Assembly (NCBI RefSeq): GCF_049532895.1
Contig: NZ_CP064031.1
Location: forward strand, 4,154,001-4,218,000
Origin: Dyella_B acidisoli
GTDB taxonomy: Bacteria; Pseudomonadota; Gammaproteobacteria; Xanthomonadales; Rhodanobacteraceae
Length of the DNA: 64,000 bases
Direction of reading: 5' to 3'
The position numbers and the translations under genes were made by a program. Positions within the stretch are counted from its first letter, which is position 1, and each line of letters begins with the position of its first letter. Shown here piece after piece: positions 42,088 through 51,400 of the stretch. The notes beneath the pieces were generated by a model, which worked only from the letters and a program-made list of their open reading frames with translations, searched no databases and had not been told where the DNA came from.

Positions 42088-42963
42088 TTACTTCTTCAGC
42101 AAACCAGCCAGCGTTTTGCCAAGATCGGCCGGCGACTTCACCGTAGTAACGCCCGCCTTCTCCAGCGCGGCGAACTTGGCAGCTGCCGTGCCCTTGCCGC
42201 CGGAGATGATCGCACCGGCATGGCCCATGCGCTTGCCGGCCGGAGCCGACGCACCTGCAATGAACGACACCACCGGCTTCTTGACGTATTCGCCAATGAA
42301 TTCAGCCGCTTCTTCCTCGGCGCTGCCACCGATTTCGCCGACCATGATGATGCCCTCGGTCTGCGGATCGTCCTGGAACAGCTTCAGGCAGTCGATGAAG
42401 TTCAGGCCGTTGATCGGGTCGCCACCGATACCGATACAGGTGGACTGGCCCAGGCCTTCGTTGGTGGTCTGGAACACAGCTTCATAGGTCAGCGTGCCGG
42501 AGCGCGACACGATGCCGACCTTGCCCGCCATGTGAATGTGACCCGGCATGATGCCGATCTTGCATTCGTCCGGGGTGATGATACCGGGGCAATTCGGTCC
42601 GATCAGCACGGTTTCCGGATGCTGCGCCAGCACGTTCTTGACGCGCAACATGTCGAGCACCGGGATGCCTTCGGTGATCGTGACGATCACGCGCACGCCG
42701 GCATCAATGGCTTCGAGGATGGAGTCCGCAGCGAACGGCGGCGGCACGAAGATGACCGACGCATCGGCGCCGGTTTCGTCGACCGCTTCGGCCACGCTGT
42801 TGAAAACCGGCAGACCGATGTGCTCGGTGCCGCCCTTACCCGGGGTCACGCCGCCGACCACCTTGGTGCCGTAGTCGATCGCCTGTTCGGCGTGGAAGGT
42901 ACCCTGCTGGCCGGTGAAGCCCTGCACGATCACCTTGGTGTTCTTATTGACGAGAACGCTCAT
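42088..42963 (-). CDS. sucD: Succinate--CoA ligase, alpha subunit
   Basis: SucD, with SucC, interconverts succinyl-CoA and succinate with substrate-level phosphorylation in the TCA cycle. The 291-aa product starts MSVLVNKNTKVIVQGFTGQQGTFH (CoA-binding Rossmann region). It contains NCPGIITPDECKIGIMPGHIH and the phosphohistidine motif GHAGAIISGG near residue 245. It is 13 bp downstream of sucC. Confidence 0.97.
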   Translation of the reverse strand: MSVLVNKNTKVIVQGFTGQQGTFHAEQAIDYGTKVVGGVTPGKGGTEHIGLPVFNSVAEAVDETGADASVIFVPPPFAADSILEAIDAGVRVIVTITEGIPVLDMLRVKNVLAQHPETVLIGPNCPGIITPDECKIGIMPGHIHMAGKVGIVSRSGTLTYEAVFQTTNEGLGQSTCIGIGGDPINGLNFIDCLKLFQDDPQTEGIIMVGEIGGSAEEEAAEFIGEYVKKPVVSFIAGASAPAGKRMGHAGAIISGGKGTAAAKFAALEKAGVTTVKSPADLGKTLAGLLKK

Positions 42964-42976
42964 GCTCGTTTGCTCC

Positions 42977-44143
42977 TCACTTCGACTTCGCGGCGGCCAC
43001 GGCTTTCTTCGCCGCGTCGTTGAGATCGTCGGCCGACGTAATGGCCAGACCGGAGTTGGCCAGCAGTTCGCGGCCCTTCTCCACGTTGGTGCCCTGCAGA
43101 CGCACCACCACCGGAATCTTCAGACCCACTTCCTTCACCGCGGCGATGATGCCGTCGGCGATCAGGTCGCAGCGAACGATGCCGCCGAAAATGTTGACCA
43201 GGATGGCCTTCACCTTGTCGGAGGAGAGAATCAGCTTGAACGCCTCGGTGACGCGCTCCTTGGTGGCGCCGCCGCCGACGTCGAGGAAGTTGGCCGGCTC
43301 GCCGCCCGCCAGCTTGATCACGTCCATGGTGGCCATGGCCAAGCCTGCGCCGTTGACCATGCAGCCGATGTTGCCGTCCATGGTCACGTAGTTGAGGTTG
43401 TGCTGCACGGCGGCCGCTTCGGCCGCATCTTCCTGCGTGAGGTCGCGCATCTTGGCCAGGTCCGCGTGACGGAACTCGGCGTTGTCGTCGGAATTGACCT
43501 TGCCGTCGAGGGCGGCGAGGTTGCCGTCTTCGAGAATCGCGAGCGGGTTGAGCTCGACCAGCGACAGGTCCTTCTCGTTGAACAGCTTGTACAAGCCCAG
43601 CATGATCTTGGTGAGCTGCGTGACCTGCTTGGGATTCAGATCCATCGCAAAGCCGAGCTGACGGCACTGGTACGGCTGCAGGCCTTCGATGAAGTCCACC
43701 ACGATGGTGTGGATGTCATCCGGCGTTTCCTTGGCCACCTGCTCGATATCCACGCCACCGTGCTTGGAAGCGATGAAGGTCACGGCCTTGCTGTCGCGGT
43801 CGACCAGGATCGACAGGTACAGTTCCTTGGCGATGTTGGTGGCATCGGTCACCAGCACCAGGTTCACCGGCAGCGCACGGCCGGCGGACTGATAGGTTTC
43901 CATGCTCTTGCCCAGCATGCCCTTGGCGGCGGCATGCACGTCATCCAGGCTTTTGCAGAACTTGACGCCGCCGGCCTTGCCGCGGCCGCCTGCGTGGATC
44001 TGAGCCTTGACCATCCATTGCGAACCGCCCAGGTGCTTGGCGGCGTCGACGGCGGCGTCGGGGGAATTGGCGACTTTGCCCGGCGGCACGGCAATGCCGT
44101 ACTGCGCGAACAGCTCTTTGGCCTGGTACTCGTGGAAATTCAT
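42977..44143 (-). CDS. sucC: Succinate--CoA ligase, beta subunit
   Basis: This is the nucleotide-binding beta subunit with an ATP-grasp fold. The 388-aa product starts MNFHEYQAKELFAQYGIAVPPG, like E. coli SucC. It has KAQIHAGGRGKAGGVK and EINPLA-equivalent VELNPLAILEDG, and ends in the CoA-ligase domain with DVGGGATKERVTEAFKLI and GIVRCDLIADGII. A frame extending upstream to 44191 gives no conserved residues. The promoter must lie in the 44144-44262 gap. Confidence 0.97.
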   Translation of the reverse strand: MNFHEYQAKELFAQYGIAVPPGKVANSPDAAVDAAKHLGGSQWMVKAQIHAGGRGKAGGVKFCKSLDDVHAAAKGMLGKSMETYQSAGRALPVNLVLVTDATNIAKELYLSILVDRDSKAVTFIASKHGGVDIEQVAKETPDDIHTIVVDFIEGLQPYQCRQLGFAMDLNPKQVTQLTKIMLGLYKLFNEKDLSLVELNPLAILEDGNLAALDGKVNSDDNAEFRHADLAKMRDLTQEDAAEAAAVQHNLNYVTMDGNIGCMVNGAGLAMATMDVIKLAGGEPANFLDVGGGATKERVTEAFKLILSSDKVKAILVNIFGGIVRCDLIADGIIAAVKEVGLKIPVVVRLQGTNVEKGRELLANSGLAITSADDLNDAAKKAVAAAKSK

Positions 44144-44262
44144 TCGATACCTCGAGTGAATGGGGAAGGATCGAGCCTGCGCGGTAGCCACAGCACAGGC
44201 TTGGGAGAACGGACGGCGGTGTTACGCACTACCGGCGTGTGCAGTGCGCCGTGGCCATGCGG

Positions 44263-44551
44263 GGGATGCTCTGATCGATTTTTCGTAGACGTCACCGTTG
44301 CTGTCCGTCTGCAGGCCACAGGACCATCGGTGAAGGCAGACTGCCTGTCTGTCGAGACGATGGGCCGAAGGCATGCGGACGGACAGCAACGGCCCAACAT
44401 ATCGAGATTAAACCGATGGGGTGATGTCCAGAAGGCCCGCAGGCTGCGCCGCGCAGCTTGGCAAGACAACCTGTCTTCCCGGCGCCGCGCAACACACCCT
44501 GCGGGCCTTCTGGACATCATGACGTTTACGAAAAATCGATCAGAGCATCCC
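44263..44551. repeat. 289-bp cruciform-forming element with two internal hairpins
   Basis: Outer 32-bp arms (44263-44294 and 44520-44551) match as inverted repeats with one mismatch. Inside are two separate hairpins. The first has 18-bp arms (44295-44312 and 44375-44392, one mismatch). The second has perfect 22-bp arms (44422-44443 and 44499-44520). The strand can thus fold as a three-way junction. There is no coding potential. Function is unknown: it may be a non-autonomous mobile element, or a structural or regulatory site between two operons. Confidence 0.85.
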
Positions 44552-44668
44552 TCACATGGGGAAAACCGCGCAATACGGCCCGGTATTTTCGCGGAAGCGG
44601 GTAGGGATGGAAAGGGGCGGGCCAACAGATTTACTTCCGCTCCCCTCTGAGGAGAAGATTGAGGTTAA

Positions 44669-44736
44669 GGGGCAATCTTGCGAAAGTGGTGCATCGGAGT
44701 TCGCTTCGATGTTGTTCTACCGAAAGATTGTCCCCT
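44669..44736. repeat. Imperfect palindrome upstream of PilS-like gene
   Basis: GGGGCAATCTTGCG and CGAAAGATTGTCCCC form the arms, with one bulge. An inner CATCG / CGATG pair also matches. The ATG at 44678 that opens the longest PilS frame lies within it, which argues against that start. Confidence 0.65.
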
Positions 44737-44745
44737 CACCCGGAC

Positions 44746-44768
44746 CCTCTCCCCAGGGAGAGAGGGGA
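44746..44768. repeat. CCCTCTCCCC/GGGAGAGAGGG hairpin
   Basis: A short C/G-rich palindrome, similar in kind to the one at 54076-54100, lies directly upstream of the PilS-like start region. Confidence 0.6.
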
Positions 44769-44803
44769 GGCAGTTACCACTTCTCCTCGTGAGTGTGCAG
44801 ACC

Positions 44804-46423
44804 GTGTCCAGCCGCGCGATCGTTGATTCGCCCAACAGCACGACCACCCGCCACGAGCTGCTGTTTCTGAATTATTTCAGGCTAGCCCAGGCGCTGGTGT
44901 ACGTCGGGCTGGCCTTCACCCCCACCGGCATGGGCTGGCCCCATCTGGACAACAGTGACCTGGCGCGCCTGGTGGCCGCTGGCTACCTGCTGTTCGCCCT
45001 GGCGGTGGTATCGATCACCCACCTCACCAAGTCACTGGGCTGGCTGGGCATCCTGGGCACCCTGCTGGTGGACATCGTTGCGGCGGTGCTGGCGATCGCC
45101 GCGATGAACGAGGCGCGCATCGGCATCGCGATGATGCTGGCCGTGAACCTTGCCGCGGGCGCGTTGCTGCTTCCATTGCGGCTGGCGCTGTTCCTTGCCG
45201 CGCTTGCCACCCTTGGGGTGCTCGGACGCATCGTGTTCTCCCTGCCCCACACGCCCTCGGTCGACGACCGCGACTTCCTGGAGTCGGGCCTGTTCGGCAT
45301 GGCCTACTTCGCGATCGTCGTCTTATGTAACGTGCTGGGTCGTCAGCTGCGCGCCAGCGAGGCACTGGCCGAACAGCGCAGCATCGATTTGGTCAACCTG
45401 GCTCAGGTCAACGAGCTGATCATCCGCCGCATGAAAACAGGCGTGATGCTGGTGGACGACGCCAACCGCATCCATCAGATCAACGAATCGGCGTGGATGC
45501 TGTTGGGCAATCCTTCCTCCGACCAGCGCGATCTGGGCCGTGTAGCACCGGAGTTGTCGCGCCGTCTGTATCACTGGATCACCTCGGGCAAGCTGGACGA
45601 AACCGCCACTCAGCTCGCCGACGGTATGCCAGAAGTGGTGCCGCGCTTCAGCCGACTCGCGCCGAACGATGATTCGCTCGTGCTGATCTTCCTGGACGAC
45701 ACCTCGCTGGTGTCGCGTCGCGCCGAAGAACTCACACTCGGCTCGCTGGGCCGGCTTTCCGCTTCGATCGCGCACGAGATCCGCAATCCGCTTGCAGCCA
45801 TCCGCTACTCCGCGCAGCTATTGGCCGAATCGCACGAGATGAGCGCCACCGACCTGCGCATGGTCGAGATCATCAACAATCACTGCAGCCGCCTCAACGA
45901 CATCATCGAAAACATCTTGCAGTTGTCGCGACGCGAACGCTCACGCCCTGAAACGCTGAGCCTGGGCGACTGGGCGCACGGCTTCGTGGATGAATACAAG
46001 CAGGGCAACGACATCGGCAACGACTCATTGCGTGTGATCGACAACAGCGCACAGCCGGTCATCGCGGTAGCCGACTCGCAGCAGCTGCATCAAGTGGTGT
46101 GGAATCTGGTGCAGAACGCATTGCGCTACGGCCGCATGCCTGGCGAACCCGCGCGCGTGCTGGTAGTGGTACGACACGGCGAACATGGCGTACCGATTCT
46201 GGAAGTAATCGATCGCGGCCCCGGCATTGCGCCGAAAGTAGCAGCGCAAATCTTCGAGCCGTTCTACACCACGCACGAATACGGCACCGGTCTTGGACTT
46301 TATCTCGCGCGACAGATGGCAGAAGCGAATCAGGCGGCTCTGGAGTATGTGCGCGTAGCAGGCGGTGGAAGCTGCTTCAGATTGGTATTGACGCCCCCCG
46401 TGCGGATCGAGCCGGCCGTCTAG
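44804..46423 (+). CDS. pilS: PilS-like two-component sensor histidine kinase
   Basis: This membrane histidine kinase has about six N-terminal transmembrane segments (LLFLNYFRLAQALVYVGLAF onward). A PAS-like region follows (VNELIIRRMKTGVMLVDDANRIHQINESAWMLLG), then HisKA with SIAHEIRNPLAAI (His324), and an HATPase domain with NLVQNALRYG, DRGPGIAP and YGTGLGLYLAR. It resembles PilS, which controls pilin transcription through PilR, and pilS next to sucCD is the Xanthomonad order. The start is uncertain: GTG codons at 44789, 44795 and 44804 are possible, and the ATG at 44678 lies in repeats. No response regulator follows; a HigBA module does. Confidence 0.82.
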   Translation: MSSRAIVDSPNSTTTRHELLFLNYFRLAQALVYVGLAFTPTGMGWPHLDNSDLARLVAAGYLLFALAVVSITHLTKSLGWLGILGTLLVDIVAAVLAIAAMNEARIGIAMMLAVNLAAGALLLPLRLALFLAALATLGVLGRIVFSLPHTPSVDDRDFLESGLFGMAYFAIVVLCNVLGRQLRASEALAEQRSIDLVNLAQVNELIIRRMKTGVMLVDDANRIHQINESAWMLLGNPSSDQRDLGRVAPELSRRLYHWITSGKLDETATQLADGMPEVVPRFSRLAPNDDSLVLIFLDDTSLVSRRAEELTLGSLGRLSASIAHEIRNPLAAIRYSAQLLAESHEMSATDLRMVEIINNHCSRLNDIIENILQLSRRERSRPETLSLGDWAHGFVDEYKQGNDIGNDSLRVIDNSAQPVIAVADSQQLHQVVWNLVQNALRYGRMPGEPARVLVVVRHGEHGVPILEVIDRGPGIAPKVAAQIFEPFYTTHEYGTGLGLYLARQMAEANQAALEYVRVAGGGSCFRLVLTPPVRIEPAV

Positions 46424-46507
46424 CGTGGTTCGCTTACCCAAATAATTGAACTTATCTGCCCCATCTGTGGGCTCTTTTCGTAGATCGAGAGCGCCGCCCT
46501 ATATCGG

Positions 46508-46524
46508 TTATCGATATATGATAA
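46508..46524. promoter_or_regulatory. Possible HigBA operator
   Basis: TTATC-GATATAT-GATAA has 5-bp inverted arms in an AT-rich patch directly upstream of higB, where an antitoxin would autoregulate. Confidence 0.45.
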
Positions 46525-46528
46525 GGTC

Positions 46529-46807
46529 ATGATTAGGACGTTCGCCGATAAAGACACGGAAGCCCTTGCCAACGGTGAGCGGGTTCGCAAATGGGTCAAC
46601 ATTGAAGGCGTTGCCCGTCGCAAATTGGCGCAGCTGCGGGCGGCGGCAACGCTCGACTTCCTACGCGTTCCACCAGGTAATCGCCTTGAAGCTCTCAAAG
46701 GTGACCGCGCCGGGCAATACAGCATACGCATTAACGACCAATACCGCGTCTGCTTTATTTGGAAGGATGGCAACGCTTACAACGCAGAGATCTGTGACTA
46801 TCACTGA
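46529..46807 (+). CDS. higB: HigB-type toxin (RelE superfamily)
   Basis: This 92-aa toxin is of the HigB/RelE ribosome-dependent mRNA interferase group. It starts MIRTFADKDTEALANGERV and has the family pattern ARRKLAQLRAAATLDFLRVPPGNRLEALKGDRAGQYSIRINDQYRVCF, ending in ICDYH, with the basic and aromatic residues typical of HigB. It precedes its antitoxin gene, the usual reversed order for higBA, with 44 bp between them. Confidence 0.92.
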   Translation: MIRTFADKDTEALANGERVRKWVNIEGVARRKLAQLRAAATLDFLRVPPGNRLEALKGDRAGQYSIRINDQYRVCFIWKDGNAYNAEICDYH

Positions 46808-46851
46808 CCTCTAAGGATTGGCCTACGGCCATTGAGAATGAGAGAAAGACC

Positions 46852-47151
46852 ATGACCGCCAAGAAGCTACTGCCGCCGGTTCATCCCGGCGAGATTCTGC
46901 GCGAGGAATACATGAAGCCGCTGGGGCTATCCGCAAATGCACTCGCACGCGCAATTGGTGTCACCCCGGCGCGTGTAAACGAAATTGCAAACGAACGTCG
47001 TGGCATCACCGCAGATACAGCGCTCCGTCTTGCGCGTTATTTCAGAACCGATGCGCAAAGCTGGATTAATCTGCAAGTGAACTATGAGCTGGAATGTGCG
47101 CGCCGCGAACTGGGCGACGAGCTGAAGCAGATTCATCCGCACGCGGCGTAA
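46852..47151 (+). CDS. higA: HigA-type antitoxin (XRE family)
   Basis: This 99-aa antitoxin has the HigA pattern PPVHPGEILREEYMKPLGLSANALARAIGV, then a helix-turn-helix with PARVNEIANERRGITADTALRLARYF, and WINLQVNYELE. It has a GAGAGAAAG ribosome-binding site. It is expected to neutralise HigB and repress the pair. It occupies the position where pilR would be expected after pilS. Confidence 0.93.
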   Translation: MTAKKLLPPVHPGEILREEYMKPLGLSANALARAIGVTPARVNEIANERRGITADTALRLARYFRTDAQSWINLQVNYELECARRELGDELKQIHPHAA

Positions 47152-47165
47152 CGCAATAAAGCGGC

Positions 47166-48179
47166 TCAGGTAGAACGCACCACCAACGTTGTCGCCATCA
47201 TTTGCGACTGCACCGGATGCCCATGAATCGCCGCCAGCACTTTGCGTGCGAGCAGCACGCCGCCTTCCTGCCAGTTCTGGCGCACCGAACTCAAGGGCGG
47301 GAGAAAAGTGGCGCCTAAGGGCGTGTCGTCATAGCCGATCACGGAGACGTCGTTCGGCACCGACTGCCCGAGTTCGACCAGCGCACGAATCGCGCCCATC
47401 GCCAGCAAGTCGCTGCACGCAAAGATGGCATCGAAGCGCACCTTGCGTGCCGCCAGCGAACGCACCGCGTCCACGCCCGATTCCAGCGTGAAATCCGCAC
47501 GTCGCAGCAATAGCGGCTTGATGCCATGGCGGGCCAGTTCATCGACGAAGCCGAACAGGCGTTGCGCCATTTCGGGATGATCGGGGTTGCCGATGAACAC
47601 CGGATGGCGCCGGCCGATGGAAAGAAAGCGCTCAGCCGCGATGATGCCGCCCTGGTGATTGTCGCTGCCGACGACGACATGGTTGTCCCCGCCCTCGCCG
47701 GCCGCGCCCCACACCACCATGGGCAAACCGAGCTTGTCGTAGAGACGCACCGCATCCTGGCGCGCGCCCTGCCCCAACAGAATCAGCCCATCCGCGGCCT
47801 GTACCGCCGCATTGGATGCGCCTTGCCTGGTGGTCAGCAGCACGCTGTAGCCGGCCGAAGTGAGTTCCTGCGAAATGCCGCCGAGCAGTGATAACGGGTA
47901 CGGGTCCCACATGGTGCGTTCGGACGACGGCTTCATTTCCACAATGACCGCCACCGTATGGCTGCGGCGCAGACGCAGGTTGCGGGCGCTGACGTTTAAC
48001 TTGTAGCCATGCTTGCGCGCCAGGGCCTGTACCCGTTCACGGGTCTCGGTATTGACCAACGGGCTTTCGCTCAACGCCCGCGACACGGTGATCTTGGACA
48101 CCCCCGCCAGCTCGGCCAAGTCCGCCATGGTGAGGCTGGGACGTTGCGCAAGAGGTTGTTTCTTCTTGGCCTGCGTCAA
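47166..48179 (-). CDS. LacI-family transcriptional regulator
   Basis: This 337-aa regulator has an N-terminal LacI helix-turn-helix (TMADLAELAGVSKITVSRALSESPLVN, residues about 17-43) and hinge region. The periplasmic-binding-protein-like effector domain follows, with VGSDNHQGG, FIGNPD and SVIGYDDTPLG. A TTG start at 48179 is preferred: GGGAG lies seven bases upstream and it gives a family-typical short leader. The frame stays open to 48314 without conserved residues. It diverges from the GH65 fusion gene across a 36-bp palindrome, so it probably controls the sugar locus in response to a locus sugar. Confidence 0.9.
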   Translation of the reverse strand: MTQAKKKQPLAQRPSLTMADLAELAGVSKITVSRALSESPLVNTETRERVQALARKHGYKLNVSARNLRLRRSHTVAVIVEMKPSSERTMWDPYPLSLLGGISQELTSAGYSVLLTTRQGASNAAVQAADGLILLGQGARQDAVRLYDKLGLPMVVWGAAGEGGDNHVVVGSDNHQGGIIAAERFLSIGRRHPVFIGNPDHPEMAQRLFGFVDELARHGIKPLLLRRADFTLESGVDAVRSLAARKVRFDAIFACSDLLAMGAIRALVELGQSVPNDVSVIGYDDTPLGATFLPPLSSVRQNWQEGGVLLARKVLAAIHGHPVQSQMMATTLVVRST

Positions 48180-48318
48180 GCGGCGACTCCCTGGTAGTGC
48201 ATGGATGCAGTAATCGATGCGGCTCGACAAGTGTGCCCGAGGACTCTGAGTTCCTCCAATGCAGGCTCTTGCTGACCACATTTTCGCCACGTTGACGGGC
48301 GCATCATGGTGCAACGCA

Positions 48319-48354
48319 GCGATGATATCGATATCTTGATATCGATATCATCGC
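48319..48354. promoter_or_regulatory. Perfect 36-bp palindromic operator
   Basis: Two exact 17-bp arms (48319-48335 and 48338-48354), each containing GATATCGATATC, flank a TT centre. It lies between the divergent LacI regulator and the GH65 fusion. The inner TATCGATA-like parts could serve two overlapping LacI dimers. This is the strongest operator candidate in the window. Confidence 0.82.
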
Positions 48355-48427
48355 CCTTTATGCTCGCCCACCACAGGCCCCAGAGGCCAACGAGACGACC
48401 AATCGGAAGATGCCAAGGGGAGAATGC

Positions 48428-51400
48428 GTGCACAGCCACGATGCGCAAGCCGTCGCCATGGAACCGGCTTACCAGGCATCCCCCGATCCCTGGCGGGTCG
48501 TTCATGCACAGCGTCCAAAGGGATTCGAACAGGCCAAGTTCGAAAGCCTGTTTGCGCTCGCCAACGGCACGCTAGGCGTGCGCGGCGCCCTGGAAGAAGA
48601 TCGCAGCCCCACCCAGGGCACGTTTCTTACCGGTGTGTGGGAACGCACGCCAATCGAATATCACGAACGCTTCCCCGGCTTTGCCCGTAGCACCGACACA
48701 CGCATCCCGGTACCGGATGGCGTACGCATCGGCTTGCGCTTGGGCGACGCACCGGTCTACTTGCGCGAAGGTGAATGGCTGGCGTTCGAGCAAGCGTTGG
48801 ACCTGCGAACCGGCTGCCTGGAAAGAACGCTGCGCTGGCGCTCCCCCTCAGGCGTCACCTTGCAGATCGATGCGGAACGCATCGTTCCCCTGCATGCGCC
48901 GAACCTGCTCTGCATCCGTTACCGGGTCACCTCGATCGACTACACCGGCCCGATCACGCTGGAGTCAGCGCTGGTCGCCGATATCAGCGCCGCCGACCAA
49001 GGCGATGACCCGCGCATCGGCGCGCGCATCCAGGGTGGTCTGACTATCACTGCAAGTGATGCGGACCGAACGCTTGCCTCGATCTGCCAGCGCACCCAGA
49101 GCAGCCACATCCGTCTTGCCAGCGGGCAACGCCATCGCCTGACACAACCGAACCTGGCTTTCGCCCGTGCCATCGTGGACGACAGCGAAGGCGTGCAGCA
49201 GCACTACGTGGCGGAACTGCAACCTGGCGAAAGCGTGTTGCTGGAGAAATTCGTCGCCTACGCCTGCAGCCGCCCCGAAAGCGGCGACACCGAAGCCTCC
49301 CTGCTCGACACCGTAGCCACTACGTTGGAACGCGCGCTGACAGTGGATTTCGATACCCATCGCGCGGATCAGGCAAGCGCTTGGGCCGTGTTCTGGAACG
49401 CAGCGGATGTGGAAGTCCATGGCGACAACCCAGTCGAACAAGCACTGCGTTTCAACCTGTTTCATCTGCTGCAATCCACACCGCGTGATGGCAGCGGCAG
49501 CGCGGCAGCGAAAGGGCTCACCGGCGAAGGCTACGAAGGCCATTATTTCTGGGATGCCGAAGCCTTCATCCTGCCCGTGTTCGCCTTCACGTCGCCCGCG
49601 CACGCACGCAGCATGCTTGAGTACCGCGTCAACACGCTCGACCGCGCACGCAACCACGCACGCGAAATGAATCATCCCGCCGGTGCACTCTATGCGTGGC
49701 GCACGATCAGCGGCGATGAGTGTTCGGCGTACTTCCCTTCCGGCTCGGCGCAATACCACATCAATGCAGCGATCGCGTTTGCGATTCGCCTCTACGTCGA
49801 ATCCAGCGGCGATATCGATTTCCTGGTGCGCGGTGGCGCCGAAGTGCTGTTCGAAACCGCACGCCTGTGGCATCACGTGGGCAGCTATAACCCGCGCCGC
49901 GGCGGAGCATTCTGCATCTGCCAGGTAACCGGCCCAGACGAATACACCGCACTGGTCGACAACAACTACTACACCAACCACATGGCGCAACAGCATCTGC
50001 GCTATGCCGCATCGGTAGCCTTGCAACTGGGACGCGAACGGCCGCAGGATTACGCCCGTATCGCAACCACGCTCGAGCTATCCGACAGGGAGATCGCTGC
50101 ATGGCTGGCCGCAGCCGATGCAATGTATCTGCCGGTCGATCCGGAACTCGGCATCTTTCCGCAGGACGATGACTTCCTCAACAAACCGCGCTTGCCGATT
50201 GCACGCCCCAGCGAGCACGGCCATCGTCCGCTTTTGCTGCAGTTGCATCCACTGACGATCTATCGTCATCAGGTATGCAAGCAAGCGGATGTATTGCAGG
50301 CCTTCGTGCTGGCGGGCAACGGTATCGACAAGGAAAGCAAGCGACGCAACTTCGATTACTACGAAGGCGTCACCGTGCACGATTCCACGTTGTCGGCATC
50401 CACCTTCAGCATCGTTGCGTCGGACGTGGGGTATACGCAGAAGGCATACGCCTATTTTCTCGATACGTTGCGCGTGGATATCGACAATCTACACGGCAAC
50501 ACCTCGCACGGCGTGCACATGGCAGCCATGGCCGGCAGCTGGTTGTCACTGGCCTGGGGTTTTGGTGGCATGCGTGTGGTCGATGGCCGCCCCGCATTCG
50601 CACCCACGCTGCCCGCAGCATGGAACAGCTACCGTTTCGGCGTGCGCTGGCGCGATCACCACATACGCGTGACGGTGAAGAAAGATCGCGTGGAATACGC
50701 GCTTACTGAAGGCGCACAACTGGACATCCTCCACCACGGCGACACCGTGGCGTTGCATGCCGGCCACACGGTGAACCTGCCGCTGCACACACCTGCACGC
50801 CCGCTGATAAAAGGCGTGGTCTTCGATCTCGATGGCGTTATCGCCGATACGGCCGTGGTGCATCACGCTGCGTGGAAGCGCCTTGCGGCAGAGATTGGCA
50901 TTGCCTTCGACGATTCCGTCGGCGAACGGCTCAAAGGCGTCGATCGCCGCGGCTCGCTGGATATCTTGCTCGAGCGGTCGCCACGCGCTTATTCCGAGGA
51001 CGAAAAAGAAGCCCTGGCCTCGCGCAAGAACGACTACTACCGGCAGCAGATCGAAAGCTTCGGTCCGCACAACTTGTTGCCTGGCGCACACCATGCCATC
51101 GAATCGGTGCGTCGCGCCGGCTTGAAAACCGCGCTGGCGTCGGCCAGCCGGAATGCACCGCTTTTGCTCGAAAGACTCGGTATCGCCGACTTGTTCGACT
51201 ACGTGGTGGACGCCAACCACATCAGTCGCGCCAAGCCCGATCCCGAGATTTTCCTGGCCGCCGCGCGCGGCCTCGGCTTGGAGCCGAGCGAATGTATCGG
51301 CGTGGAAGACGCCGCGGCAGGGATCGCCAGCATTCATGCTGCGGGAATGAAAGCAGTAGGTATTGGCCAGACACCTGCACTGGCTGAGGCGGATCTGCTG

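Larger units (their letters stand above)
44144..44803. other. 660-bp intergenic region rich in palindromes
   Basis: Between the divergent sucC and the PilS-like gene lie the cruciform element (44263-44551), a second palindrome (44669-44736) and a C/G-rich hairpin (44746-44768). No credible gene is seen; frames that cross it are palindrome-derived. About 120 bp next to sucC remain for its promoter. Confidence 0.7.

Noticed and set aside
42914..44650. 578-codon plus-strand open frame
   Set aside because: Antisense to sucC and extending into the cruciform repeat; no recognisable domain.
44678..44803. ATG-initiated extension of the PilS-like protein
   Set aside because: The segment is made of two palindromes and gives a Pro/Arg-rich leader unlike PilS; GTG starts nearer the first membrane helix are more credible.
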